From Plasmopara viticola (Eukaryota > Oomycota > Peronosporomycetes > Peronosporales > Peronosporaceae), in contig MBPM02000019.1 in NCBI GenBank assembly GCA_001695595.3, positions 558,001-622,000 of the forward strand: a DNA stretch of 64,000 nt, read 5' to 3'. Of this stretch, positions 12,263 to 23,200 are shown piece after piece (within the stretch, counting starts at the first letter, position 1; every line of letters begins with the position of its first letter). Made by a program: the position numbers and the translations under genes. The notes under the pieces are model-generated. The model saw only the letters and a program-made list of their open reading frames with translations, was not told where the DNA came from and searched no databases.

Positions 12263-15034
12263 ATGCACATTTCCCGCATCATTGCACACGTTTCGCTTGC
12301 GACAGCAATTGCCGCTTTGACGGCGTCACCTACTGATGCCGCTTGGAAATGGACGACTGAGACCACAAACGAAGCCGAGCATGAACAACGCAACTTGGGT
12401 GCCGGGAGCGGTCTACGTGGACCGGTTGAGCAAGCTGTGCCGAATGAGGAAAACCAGCAATTTGACCAAGTTAACGAAAGCGCTGTTGGAGGTGACCATG
12501 ATCAAAACGAGGGCCAACACAAGCAACACGAGGACGAAAGTGACAACGTCAGTCCAGTTTCGAGTTCTCCCACATCGACATTGCCAGGACCTATCGCGCC
12601 GAATGGTCTTCCCTCCTATAGGTTTCCAACGCCGCCTTCTATTGTTACGTCCAACGGATTCTCAAAGCCGCCTGCCATCGTTCCGATCTCTCAACAACCT
12701 TTGCAAGGTGGTCTTCCGTCCTATGAAATCCCGACGCCACCTGCCATCAAGCCGATCTTCCAAACGCCTTTCCAGAGTGTTCTTCCGTCCAACGAATTTC
12801 CGCCGCCGCCTGCCGTCGTTCCGATCTCGCAACAACCTCTGCAAAGTGGTCTTCCGCCCTACGGATCTCCGATGCCGCCTGGCAACGGTCCAAACACCCA
12901 ACAACCTTTGCTGGATGGTAGCATTTCGATAACCGTTGGAGGAGAGCATGATCAAAATGAGGATGAAAACCAGCAACAAGATGACGGAAGTAACAACGGC
13001 ATTCCAGTTGCCCAGCTTCCAATATCAACTCCGACAGTACCTATTTCGCCGAGTGGTGTTCCAAGCTTTGAAATCCCGACGCCTCCTGCAAACGACCCGG
13101 TAATTCAACAACCTTTGCAAGGAGGTCTTCCGCCCTATGGATCTCCGACGCTGCCTGCCAACGGTCCAAACACCCAACAACCTTTGCTGGATGGTAGCCT
13201 TTCGATCAGCGTTGGAGGAGAGCATGATCAAAACGAGGACGAAAACCAGCAACAAAATGACGAAAGTAACAACGGCATTCCAGTTGCCCAGCTTCCAATA
13301 TCAACTCCGACAGTACCTATATCGCCGAGTGGTGTTCCAAGCTTCGAAATCCCGACGCCTCCTGCAAACGACCCGGTAATCCAACAACCTTTGCAAGGAG
13401 GTCTTCCGCCCTATGGATCTCCGACGCCGCCTGCCAACGGTCCAAACACCCAACAACCTTTGCTGGATGGTAGCCTTTCGATCACCGTTGGAGGAGAGCA
13501 TGATCAAAACGAGGATGAAAACCAGCAACAAGATGACGAAAGTAACAACGGCATTCCAGTTGCCCAGCTTCCAATATCAACTCCGACAGTACCTATTTCG
13601 CCGAGTGGTGTTCCAAGCTTTGAAATCCCGACGCCTCCTGCAAACGACCCGGTAATTCAACAACCTTTGCAAGGAGGTCTTCCGCCCTATGGATCTCCGA
13701 CGCCGCCTGCCAACGGTCCAAACACCCAACAACCTTTTATGGATGGTAGCCTTTCGATCACCGTTGGAGGAGAGCATGATCAAAACGAGGACGAAAACCA
13801 GCAACAAAATGACGAAAGTAACAACGGCATTCCAGTTGCCCAGCTTCCAATATCAACTCCGACAGTACCTATTTCGCCGAGTGGTGTTCCAAGCTTTGAA
13901 ATCCCGACGCCTCCTGCAAACGACCCGGTAATTCAACAACCTTTGCAAGGAGGTCTTCCGCCCTATGGATCTCCGACGCTGCCTGCCAACGGTCCAAATA
14001 CCCAACAACCTTTGCTGGATGGTAGCCTTTCGATCAGCGTTGGAGGAGAGCATGATCAAAACGAGGACGAAAACCAGCAACAAAATGACGAAAGTAACAA
14101 CGGCATTCCAGTTGCCCAGCTTCCAATATCAACTCCGACAGTACCTATTTCGCCGAGTGGTGTTCCAAGCTTTGAAATTCCGACGCCTCCTGCAAACGAC
14201 CCGGTAATCCAACAACCTTTGCAAGGAAATCTTCCGCCCTATGGATCTCCGACGCCGCCTGCCAACGGTCCAAACACCCAACAACCTTTGCTGGATGGTA
14301 GCCTTTCGATCACCGTTGGAGGAGAGCATGATCAGAACGAGGATGAAAACCAGCAACAAGATGACGAAAGTAACAACGGCATTCCAGTTGCCCAGCTTCC
14401 AATATCAACTCCGACAGTACCTATTTCGCCGAGTGGTGTTCCAAGCTTTGAAATCCCGACGCCTCCTGCAAACGACCCGGTAATTCAACAACCTTTGCAA
14501 GGAGGTCTTCCGCCCTATGGATCTCCGACGCTGCCTGCCAACGGTCCAAATACCCAACAACCTTTGCTGGATGGTAGCCTTTCGATCAGCGTTGGAGGAG
14601 AGCATGATCAAAACGAGGACGAAAACCAGCAACAAAATGACGAAAGTAACAACGGCATTCCAGTTGCCCAGCTTCCAATATCAACTCCGACAGTACCTAT
14701 TTCGCCGAGTGGTGTTCCAAGCTTTGAAATCCCGACGCCTCCTGCAAACGACCCAGTAATTCAACAACCTCTGCAAGGAGGTCTTCCGCCCTATGGATCT
14801 CCGACGCCGTCTGCCAACGGTCCAAACACCCAACAACCTTTGCTGGATGGTAGCCTTTCGATCACCGTTGGAGGAGAGCATGATCAAAATGAGGACGAAA
14901 ACCAGCAACAAAAGAACGAAAGTAACAACGGCATTCCAGTTGCCCAGCTTCCAATATCAACTCCGACAGTACCTATTTCGCCGAGTGGTGTTCCAAGCTT
15001 CGAAATCCCGACGCCTCCGCAAACGACCCAGTAA
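12263..15034 (+). CDS. Secreted Pro/Gln/Asn-rich tandem-repeat protein (5' part, ends at a frameshift)
   Basis: The family is not recognised. The ATG at 12263 opens a clear signal peptide (about residues 1-27, hydrophobic core IIAHVSLATAIAALTASP, ending near DAA), so the protein should be secreted. A short acidic and Gln-rich leader follows (about residues 28-195) with degenerate repeats. Then comes a tandem array of a 92-residue unit. Each unit has an acidic half (HDQNEDENQQQ..ESNNG), a Thr/Ser/Pro half (PISTPTVPISPSGVP, FEIPTPPAND) and a GLPPYGSP..NGPNTQQPLLDG segment. The frame ends at TAA 15032-15034 because one T is missing after 15018 relative to the other units; the original frame continues to 16815. 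Residues near 45-55 contain RNLG and GLRG followed by EEN, faintly like a degenerate RxLR-EER region, but this is weak. A cell-wall, adhesive or secreted matrix role is only an inference from composition. Confidence 0.75.
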   Translation: MHISRIIAHVSLATAIAALTASPTDAAWKWTTETTNEAEHEQRNLGAGSGLRGPVEQAVPNEENQQFDQVNESAVGGDHDQNEGQHKQHEDESDNVSPVSSSPTSTLPGPIAPNGLPSYRFPTPPSIVTSNGFSKPPAIVPISQQPLQGGLPSYEIPTPPAIKPIFQTPFQSVLPSNEFPPPPAVVPISQQPLQSGLPPYGSPMPPGNGPNTQQPLLDGSISITVGGEHDQNEDENQQQDDGSNNGIPVAQLPISTPTVPISPSGVPSFEIPTPPANDPVIQQPLQGGLPPYGSPTLPANGPNTQQPLLDGSLSISVGGEHDQNEDENQQQNDESNNGIPVAQLPISTPTVPISPSGVPSFEIPTPPANDPVIQQPLQGGLPPYGSPTPPANGPNTQQPLLDGSLSITVGGEHDQNEDENQQQDDESNNGIPVAQLPISTPTVPISPSGVPSFEIPTPPANDPVIQQPLQGGLPPYGSPTPPANGPNTQQPFMDGSLSITVGGEHDQNEDENQQQNDESNNGIPVAQLPISTPTVPISPSGVPSFEIPTPPANDPVIQQPLQGGLPPYGSPTLPANGPNTQQPLLDGSLSISVGGEHDQNEDENQQQNDESNNGIPVAQLPISTPTVPISPSGVPSFEIPTPPANDPVIQQPLQGNLPPYGSPTPPANGPNTQQPLLDGSLSITVGGEHDQNEDENQQQDDESNNGIPVAQLPISTPTVPISPSGVPSFEIPTPPANDPVIQQPLQGGLPPYGSPTLPANGPNTQQPLLDGSLSISVGGEHDQNEDENQQQNDESNNGIPVAQLPISTPTVPISPSGVPSFEIPTPPANDPVIQQPLQGGLPPYGSPTPSANGPNTQQPLLDGSLSITVGGEHDQNEDENQQQKNESNNGIPVAQLPISTPTVPISPSGVPSFEIPTPPQTTQ

Positions 15035-16690
15035 TTCAACAACCTCTGCAAGGAGGTCTTCCGCCCTATGGATCTCCGACGCCGCCTGCCAACGGTCCAA
15101 ACACCCAACAACCTTTGCTGGATGGTAGCCTTTCGATCACCGTTGGAGGAGAGCATGATCAAAACGAGGACGAAAACCAGCAACAAAATGACGAAAGTAA
15201 CAACGGCATTCCAGTTGCCCAGCTTCCAATATCAACTCCGACAGTACCTATTTCGCCGAGTGGTGTTCCAAGCTTTGAATTCCCGACGCCTCCTGCAAAC
15301 GACCCGGTAATTCAACAACCTCTGCAAGGAGGTCTTCCGCCCTATGGATCTCCGACGCCGCCTGCCAACGGTCCAAACACCCAACAACCTTTGCTGGATG
15401 GTAGCATTTCGATCACCGTTGGAGGAGAGCATGATCAAAACGAGGACGAAAACCAGCAACGAAATGACGAAAGTAACAACGGCATTCCAGTTGCCCAGCT
15501 TCCAATATCAACTCCGACAGTACCTATTTCGCCGAGTGGTGTTCCAAGCTTTGAAATCCCGACGCCTCCTGCAAACGACCCGGTAATTCAACAACCTTTG
15601 CAAGGAGGTCTTCCGCCCTATGGATCTCCGACGCCGCCTGCCAACGCTCCAAACACCCAACAACCTTTGCTGGATGGTAGCCTTTCGATCAGCGTTGGAG
15701 GAGAGCATGATCAAAACGAGGACGAAAACCAGCAACAAGATGACGGAAGTAACAACGGCATTCCAGTTGCCCAGCTTCCAATATCAACTCCGACAGTACC
15801 TATTTCGCCGAGTGGTGTTCCAAGCTTTGAAATCCCGACGCCTCCTGCAAACGACCCGGTAATTCAACAACCTTTGCAAGGAGGTCTTCCGCCCTATGGA
15901 TCTCCGACGCCGCCTGCCAACGGTCCAAACACCCAACAACCTTTGCTGGATGGTAGCATTTCGATAACCGTTGGAGGAGAGCATGATCAAAACGAGGACG
16001 AAAACCAGCAACAAAATGACGAAAGTAACAACGGCATTCCAGTTGCCCAGCTTCCAATATCAACTCCGACAGTACCTATTTCGCCGAGTGGTGTTCCAAG
16101 CTTTGAAGTCCCGACGCCTCCTGCAAACGACCCGGTAATTCAACAACCTTTGCAAGGAGGTCTTCCGCCCTATGGATCTCCGACGCTGCCTGCCAACGCT
16201 CCAAACACCCAACAACCTTTGCTGGATGGTAGCCTTTCGATCACCGTTGTAGGAGAGCATGATCAAAATGAGGACGAAAACCAGCAACAAAATGACGAAA
16301 GTAACAACGGCATTCCAGTTGCCCAGCTTCCAATATCAACTCCGACAGTACCTATTTCGCCGAGTGGTGTTCCAAGCTTTGAAATCCCGACGCCTCCTGC
16401 AAACGACCCGGTAATTCAACAACCTCTGCAAGGAGGTCTTCCGCCCTATGGATCTCCGACGCCGCCTGCCAACGGTCCAAATACCCAACAACCTTTGCTG
16501 GATGGTAGCCTTTCGATCACCGTTGGAGGAGAGCATGATCAAAACGAGGACGAAAACCAGCAACAAAATGACGAAAGTAACAACGGCATTCCAGTTGCCC
16601 AGCTTCCAATATCAACTCCGACAGTACCTATTTCGCCGAGTGGTGTTCCGAGCTTCGAAATTCCGACGCCTCCTGCAAACACTCCGGTAA
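12848..16690 (+). repeat. 276-bp coding tandem repeat array, about 14 units
   Basis: The 'GGTCTTCCGCCCTA' landmark recurs every 276 bases from 12848 to about 16435, with one 275-base interval (the unit holding the single-base deletion). Units differ by a handful of substitutions: TLP or TPP or TPS; SISVGG or SITVGG; NDE, DDE, DDG or KNE. The last unit is partial and diverged. More decayed and shorter versions lie at 12500-12848, indicating the array grew from an older, irregular repeat region. Confidence 0.95.
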
Positions 16691-16815
16691 ACCACCAACA
16701 TTTGCAGAGTGGCAGCTCTTCGAGCACTGTTAATGGTGAGATGAGTACGACTGAAGGCACTCCATTTGCCACGCCGGGGACACCCCGTGTGCACTCTTCG
16801 GACTGTCCATTTTAA
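15019..16815 (+). CDS. Continuation of the tandem-repeat secreted protein (3' part, +1 frame relative to the 5' part)
   Basis: From codon 15019 the repeat reading frame continues without a stop for 598 residues to TAA at 16813-16815. It contains about six further 92-residue units and a unique tail: the last unit decays at NTPVNHQHLQSG, passes a Ser/Thr-rich stretch and ends SSDCPF. The tail has no membrane anchor or GPI signal. An open frame maintained over six repeats downstream of the break suggests either that the deletion is recent or that it is an assembly or consensus error inside a hard-to-assemble repeat. If the base is really absent, only the first part would be translated from the normal start. 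The best description is one gene, 12263-16815, with a single break. Confidence 0.65.
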   Translation, partial: ANDPVIQQPLQGGLPPYGSPTPPANGPNTQQPLLDGSLSITVGGEHDQNEDENQQQNDESNNGIPVAQLPISTPTVPISPSGVPSFEFPTPPANDPVIQQPLQGGLPPYGSPTPPANGPNTQQPLLDGSISITVGGEHDQNEDENQQRNDESNNGIPVAQLPISTPTVPISPSGVPSFEIPTPPANDPVIQQPLQGGLPPYGSPTPPANAPNTQQPLLDGSLSISVGGEHDQNEDENQQQDDGSNNGIPVAQLPISTPTVPISPSGVPSFEIPTPPANDPVIQQPLQGGLPPYGSPTPPANGPNTQQPLLDGSISITVGGEHDQNEDENQQQNDESNNGIPVAQLPISTPTVPISPSGVPSFEVPTPPANDPVIQQPLQGGLPPYGSPTLPANAPNTQQPLLDGSLSITVVGEHDQNEDENQQQNDESNNGIPVAQLPISTPTVPISPSGVPSFEIPTPPANDPVIQQPLQGGLPPYGSPTPPANGPNTQQPLLDGSLSITVGGEHDQNEDENQQQNDESNNGIPVAQLPISTPTVPISPSGVPSFEIPTPPANTPVNHQHLQSGSSSSTVNGEMSTTEGTPFATPGTPRVHSSDCPF

Positions 16816-18460
16816 GCTTATCATTCTTTACGATTCGTCTTTGCATTAGACTTTTTGCCTTATAAAAAATGTATTATTCGCGTCCCGTAAGTGTTTTTCT
16901 CGTATGTTTGGTATATCAGAAGCTGATTAATATTTATTTTTTAAGGAATAGTAATGAGCTTTCGTAGATCGATATAACAATGCGAAGGTAAACACACATT
17001 GTTTTCCGGTCCAGAAAGCAAATATTTGTAGGGTGACGCATTACCTTAGCGATATTTACTATGCCAATTGCAGCTAAAAGTTTGTTCTTGGCCTTTTGAA
17101 TACCTACCTCACTCTTCCAAAGCAACACCAAAAACACCTGTCCGAACCCTTCCTAACAAACTGTAAGTACTGACTAAGATACAATTACATATAAGCCCCA
17201 AAGCTATGGACGCCGTTAACCGAATTTCTTACGAATTCTACGGATCAGCACGAAATGTCCAAGCTACATCAAAAATTTTGAGAAGCGAAGTTCACGTCAA
17301 GCGGTGCAGTACAAGCATTTGTAATTTTTAATAATGGAAGAAACTTTCATTTGTAACTCATTGTTTACAAAAGCTGAAGGTTGGATTTCAGTTGCTTAAA
17401 CTGAACCGCCCGACGTAAAACGTACCCTTTGGTTTTTAGTCGGTTTGGTGGTAGCTATGTACAGGCTACTTTATGCCACAAAGATTGCTTGCCTTGTCAA
17501 ACAAGCTCGAGGGCAAAAATGAAATTGCGAATAAAAGCTCAAGGCATTACAGAGCTTGAATTGACGTCAAAGTTTAAGATCGAAGTACACCTGATGACTT
17601 AGTGCACGTATATAGATTATATATCAAGATGATGGCTTTAACAAAAGAACTTTCACTTGGCGGTGGTATCTCCAGCGAAATTATGAACATCGTGTATGGT
17701 ACCCACACTGTTACAGGATCATGTATGTTTGATAAACGATCTTCCCATTTCTCTTCATTACCTTGCTTATCAGATGCATGTTTAAGTTTTCTTCCTAATA
17801 CTTGTCAGTTTATTTTGGGCAAATGCTTTATTGCACACGAAGGATGCACGAGCTACATGAGTACATTCTAGAGCTTAAGAAATTGTTGACCCTAGCACCA
17901 AGGTCCATATAGAGGTGAAAGCATTGGATGACCTTCAAAATAGGCTTTTTGTACGCGCGTTTTGAGTGAAGGCACCAACAATTGCCTACCGAAAATATTA
18001 TGTTAGAGTATAAAAGGCATAAGTAGGCCAATATCTAGAAAAAAGCTTGTCAAGAAATGACGTTAGACTTTAGAACAAAGCCAAGGGTATTCAGTATCGT
18101 GATCAGGCTTGGTAAGCTGTATTGTTGCTGAGCAGTGCAGCATTTGCTGCTTAGGCGACAGCTTACAGCAAAACTAGTCCCATCAATGATTTTTGGGGTG
18201 TACGCTTGAGTTCATGTCCGCCCGCTTAGCGAAGTAGAGTGCAACTTTATCCAGAGATACTGTCTGAAAGAACAGCAATTTAAGCCAACATCATCTATGA
18301 TTGTCGAGTACATTGGAGTAGATTATGGTGTCAAAGAAGCAGATTCAAGGCAAAGCATTCCTTTTGAAGTCAGTTGGCTTTTTTGTCGTTTGGCGGAATA
18401 CAAGGCATAGGGCAGCTCGCGTTTATGCGATTTCATTTATTTATAAGAAAGAGTGTTTGG
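16816..18460. other. Gene-free stretch
   Basis: No gene, RNA or clear transposon protein was recognised. Open frames at 17602-17871 (+) and 16934-17137 (-) show no domain and no compositional signature of coding sequence. Confidence 0.4.
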
Positions 18461-18787
18461 CTTCGGAAAAGGTTGGGGTGACGCCCTCCTTCCAAGCGCG
18501 GGGGCTGAATGCTCGCGCGCTTCGGGCAGGTGCTCTCGGGCATCAGCAGGTCTCTAACGAGTCTCACTTTCGATGCGACGGTCTCCAGCACCAGAGCTCC
18601 ACCTGGGCTCTTACCAAGTCAGAGCTAAACAAAATAATGGAAGGCCCTCACGACCTCGGTGTTGGCTGCACTGCCCGCCGAACGAGACCCGACGTATGCG
18701 GACACCACTCTATGCCGTGGACTAGCCAGACTGAGCCTAGCACGTGCATAACTTGGCAACGCGATAACGTAATACAATACGATACAA
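18461..18787 (+). mobile_element. Short LINE-derived head-tail retroposon, copy B
   Basis: It has the same head (TTCGGAAAAGGTTGGGGTGA), middle and tail structure as copy A. Differences include CATCAGCAGG in place of CATCTGCAGG and AGAGCTCCACC at the first internal junction. It ends in a degenerate pentameric tail (AATACAATACGATACAA). No target-site duplication could be seen, so it may be older or its flank rearranged. Confidence 0.8.
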
Positions 18788-19849
18788 ATGTACATAAAGT
18801 AGCTTGATACATTAAATATGATTAATCTTTATATTAAATATTTTTTGCGTAACCCGGCCATTTAAGCTGTTGTACACAGCATCATCAGCCTAAGCGTTAC
18901 ATTTTTCAAAATCACTGCATTTGACATCACGCAATTGAGCAATTAGCGCGCCACACGATACCGGAACTTCTTTTTTTTCACTATCAATGTTCATAAACAA
19001 TTTACGTTCACTTAATGCTAAAGAAATGTCAAGCGCTGCAACTTCGTGAGAAAGAAACAGAGGCTGACCCAGCAATAGCGCGACGCTATTGCTGGGTCAG
19101 CCTCTGTACCTTATAAAATTCTAGAGGTATCTCTTTTTGAGTATTATGAAGACAGGCGTTCTTGCTTCAAAAGATATCCGTGTCATAGAAAACGCGATTG
19201 TGAAGATTTTTGAAAGTGCGGGCGATCGTACTTCTAATCTGTTGGTTCAAATACTAGTTTCGTTAGTGGTTTATAACTTTATCAGGTACAAAATCAGTGC
19301 TACGTTACTAATTATTATTCAAATTAAAGCAAACAATCGGCCAAGTAAAGTATGATCGGAAAAGAATCTTAAAATTAAGGTCAAGTCTACCGCGAATTGA
19401 TATTTAAATTTAAGAAGGCATCCTCACTTTAAGATGAATTTGTCATAGCGTTAATCAACTTAGTAAGGTTTGTTCGAGGATTAATTCCATGGTGCCAGAA
19501 GGTTGACCTTTAATTGTTAATTTCAGCTCACGTAATTAAGGCTCGCCTAAACTCGTTAGATGTAAGCTCAATTTGGCATGCACGGCCATTTGTTTGGAGT
19601 GCGAACTTAGAGGTGCTGGATACGCAATAACAAATTGGATAGCTCGTATTCTGAGATCGATAAACCACATAACGACAATTCTGTTTTTCGCTTGGGCGTT
19701 AGTGGCTCAAGGAACTGACGTGACGTACTATAGGATCACGAGAAAGGCTCAAACTCTATCAAACAGATTAGTTAATCTTTTCTAACATTTGACACCTATG
19801 CAGACGACTTTAAAGCCCGATCCATGTTCGCTCTACACATAAAGCTAAC
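18788..19849. other. Gene-free stretch containing one perfect foldback
   Basis: The stretch holds the foldback at 19057-19107, listed separately. A 61-codon minus-strand frame at 18890-19075 ends in the foldback and has unbroken, protein-like composition, but no family was recognised. A 72-codon plus frame at 19137-19355 likewise has no domain. Confidence 0.35.
19057..19107. repeat. Perfect 24-bp foldback with 3-nt loop
   Basis: Positions 19057-19080 and 19084-19107 are exact reverse complements around a CGA loop. It has the same 24-3-24 geometry as the foldback at 7103-7153 but an unrelated sequence. There is no U-rich run or other terminator context. Confidence 0.9.
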
Positions 19850-20160
19850 CGACCCTGCGGCTCGAGCGGTAACCCGTTCGACCCAGGACCGGGAGGTACT
19901 TGGTTCGATACCCATAGAATCCGAATTAAGGCAGCTGGAGATAGGTCAGTAACGTGAACGAGCCATCACACCCGAGTGTGTAACTGCCCTACTAACTCGC
20001 GTCCGATTGAGTAATAAAAGGGTTGGGTTGAAGACGCCCCACTCACCGAAAAAGCCCCATAGTGTACGGAACCCGGTCTCAGTATGGGACGGATTGCTAC
20101 CAGCATCCCGCGATAGAGACAGCTTAGTCCTAGCGCGTGGGTTCCAGTAGCTTAAATCTC
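19850..20160 (+). mobile_element. Candidate tRNA-derived SINE
   Basis: An A-box-like GGCTCGAGCGGTAA at 19859-19872 resembles the Leu/Ser tRNA GGCCGAGCGGT with one extra base. A perfect-consensus B box, GGTTCGATACC, follows at 19902-19912. The intervening bases do not fold into a tRNA with a recognisable anticodon arm, and non-tRNA sequence follows for about 240 bases. That is the layout of a tRNA-derived SINE, a class known in Phytophthora. No target-site duplication or second copy was found in the window, and the 3' end is a guess. Confidence 0.4.
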
Positions 20161-20279
20161 CTTAAACATAAAGTAACAGATGAACACGGCGGAGGATTTT
20201 TCAATCAGCGGTCAAGCCTTTATCGGGATGCATAATGTTATATAACTGGAACACAGTCGAGAAGGAAGCTGATTAAAGC

Positions 20280-23200
20280 CGGCCGTCGGATGATACAGTG
20301 GCGAGGACGAGGCGAAGTTGTAAAAAAGCCGAAGTGGGTGTTGTTTTAAGCAAACTGAGAAGTGATGTTAAGTGAAGAGCTCTTACGACTTATTTTCTTG
20401 CTACAGCCCAACTGATGGCTCTAAGCCATATACTGCTAGCATCTTAAAAGCCATCATTCTTCTCAATTCCATCTTGCTTCTTACACAAATAGATCTAATA
20501 AAACGAATAAGGTATCGCGGCCCCTAATGATGATGGGACATCTAGAACTGTCTTCTGCCGGAAACTACAAAGTCACCTATTCCTATATATAGTACTTGTG
20601 CATATTTATTTTGGGAATATATTTATTGCATTTCGAAGAAATTATTACCGGCAAAGCTACCGGTAACTTCGGTTACGCCACATGACCTCCCTTCAAGAAG
20701 ATGCCAGCTTTAAAATTTAGGGCTCATCTTCTTAAATTCCCAGAAGGAGTCGATAAATCCGAGATTTTGCTTAGATTCTCTTTGAACTCCCAAGCGGCTT
20801 CCTCCATGTTCTACCAAGCCATCAAACTTTGTATAGCATGTTTTTCATGGTCTTACGGTGTCCAATCACGGCTTCAATTAGATGTCCCTCTGAGCCATCG
20901 GCAAACATGACCCTATTCGTCATTTGTCAACGATGATTTGTCATTTGCGTCGATGATAAGCTATTACAGCCAAATGCAAAACGTCATTCCAATCATTCTG
21001 AGCTGGGTTGATGACACCTCGGAGGTAATCAACAGTAAAATTGTCTGTTGTTCATTCGTTTGCGGTCTAAAAGCCGAAGCCAAGTTGTGTTGCGTTTCCA
21101 CCGCAGACACGATTGCTTGCGACAACTTGAACGTGAATTTGGTATTTCGGTCAGACACAATGGTCTTTAGTATGTCATGACTTCTTCATGAAGATTTTTG
21201 CAATTTTTGCAGTATTGTCAATTGTTGTAGCGATGAACATAAACCATTTGTTAAGCGATCGGCAATCACCATGACGACATTGAAGCCACTTTCGGTCTCC
21301 GATAAGACACGTTGGACTCAATTGAAATGTCAACCCAACTGCTTTTTGGAACATCCAAGGACTGAAGTAATCCTGGTGGTTTGGTCTACCTAGCTTCGTT
21401 TCGCTAACACGTTTCTCATGTGTTGACTTGGTGCTAGATGTACTTTGTCAATCTTGAGCAGTAGTACTTGAACGCTTGTAAAGTCTTCGGTGGCCTGTCG
21501 ATACAGAATCATGGCTCTCACAGATGACGCGGGAGCATACAGTCGTCGCTTCTCATCTTCGTTATTTGGCAATAGAAGATATCATTCTGCAATACGTACT
21601 TTGAAGCATAATCTCCTTTTTTAGCTTTTTTATGGTGTACCGTAGGTCTCTATTCCAATCATATATCGTCTTTGTGAATTAAGCAACTATAAGTTTGTTT
21701 GTCCTTATTATCACCACTATCTCGCGGTTCTCAGCTGCTTTCAGAGACTCTTGCAAGCTAATTTGGGCAATTTTGCTCTCGCATCCCGGATTATATGATA
21801 GTGCATCAGCCACGGTGTTTGTATTACCGAGTATTCAATTTAACAAATGCTGAAGTTCATCAAGCTCATTAATCCATCGAGCTACTCTGCGATTTGTAGC
21901 CTTCTGCGTCACGATCGTCTATATAGTTTTGTGAAACGTTTTGACCGTCAATGGTCGATCGAGAGAAAACACACGCCATACTTTTAGCGCATGCACAACT
22001 GCAAGTGGCTCTTTCTCACGAACAGGGTTTTTCATCTTGGTTGGTTTTACCTTCCAAACAGTGAAATAAATTTGAAGCTCTCGCTCTCCCTACTATTGAA
22101 ACAGAACTTCCCCTAGCGCAAAATTTGAGGCGTCCGTTCGTATACCGAATGGTTCCGAAGAGTTTGAAAAAATTAAAACTCAAGCGACGCTTGACTTCGG
22201 TCAAGCAGCGTAGCTAATCGTTCGCGAGCTCGATCGCTTCTCAAGGACAGATTTATTTTATTGCTGTGGAGTGGTCCTGCAAATTGCGCAAAGACTTTGC
22301 AAAGTCTTGAGACATAGACTGTAGTACCTAAACAGCACCTTATTTGCTCCTTTTTCTTGGGCACAGGCCATTTTGCAATGATTTAATCTTGTCGGAGTCC
22401 AATCGGACTTTGGTCTGACAAAGTTTTCTAGGCATGGGATCTCATACACACAGAATTGACACTTCGACAACATAACGTAAGGTTGCCGTTTGAGTTTACG
22501 GTCAAAAGCCGTTATGGGTGTCTGCGACATCTGCACTTTGTGTGAACACGTAGATAAGATCCTCATTACATCCTAATATCTCGAAATACTTTCTGCAAAA
22601 GCCGTTTTTTTTGTATTCGAACTTTCGCTCAGTCTTATAGATGTGACTAGATATTCAAACAGACCATCTGGGGTCGAATAGATGGTAAACGAGATATCCA
22701 GTTAACGCAATCTAACCTGATAGTTACTCTGTAGTAGGTCCATGCGCAAAAGCCGACGACTTACGAACATGGCGTCGAATGTGCCATCATTACACGGCAT
22801 TAATATCGCCAATTAAATTGTCGCTAAGTTTAGCTGACGATAATCGTGCACACTTTACCAACCTACAAACTTCTTGACACAAAACGTTGGCGCCAATTAG
22901 GCAGACGTACTTGGTCGAATAATGCCTAATTGAACTAACTCTTTAATACATTCCTTGATTGTCCCTGTGCTGCTAAGGGCTCTGGCACCAATGTTTGACG
23001 GACATTGATTTCGTACCAGGCTAGGTAAAATTTCGTGCTCAACGACTTCCCGTATTAGAGGTGTCTAGCTTGGAAGCTCCCTGCAAAAAAGTGTGTTCGC
23101 ATACTTGCGCAGCAATTAATACACCGGATATTTCTAAAGCGAGTCGCATCCTTGGTTTTTGATGCGCTCAGCTTTGTAAGAATCATGAGGGTTGACAACA

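Noticed and set aside
12848..16690. Regular repeat array as a possible CRISPR
   Set aside because: Units are 276 bp, contiguous without spacers, and in frame. This is a coding tandem repeat in a eukaryote.
12662..16824. Many open frames on the minus strand and in the other plus frame of the repeat array (about 76-111 codons, every 276 bases)
   Set aside because: They are the same shadow repeated with the 276-bp period. The plus frame with signal peptide, initiator and unique tail explains the sequence.
19057..19107. The perfect foldback as a transcription terminator
   Set aside because: Eukaryotic context, no U-run, and the same geometry recurs inside a dead Gypsy relic. A mutational origin is more likely.
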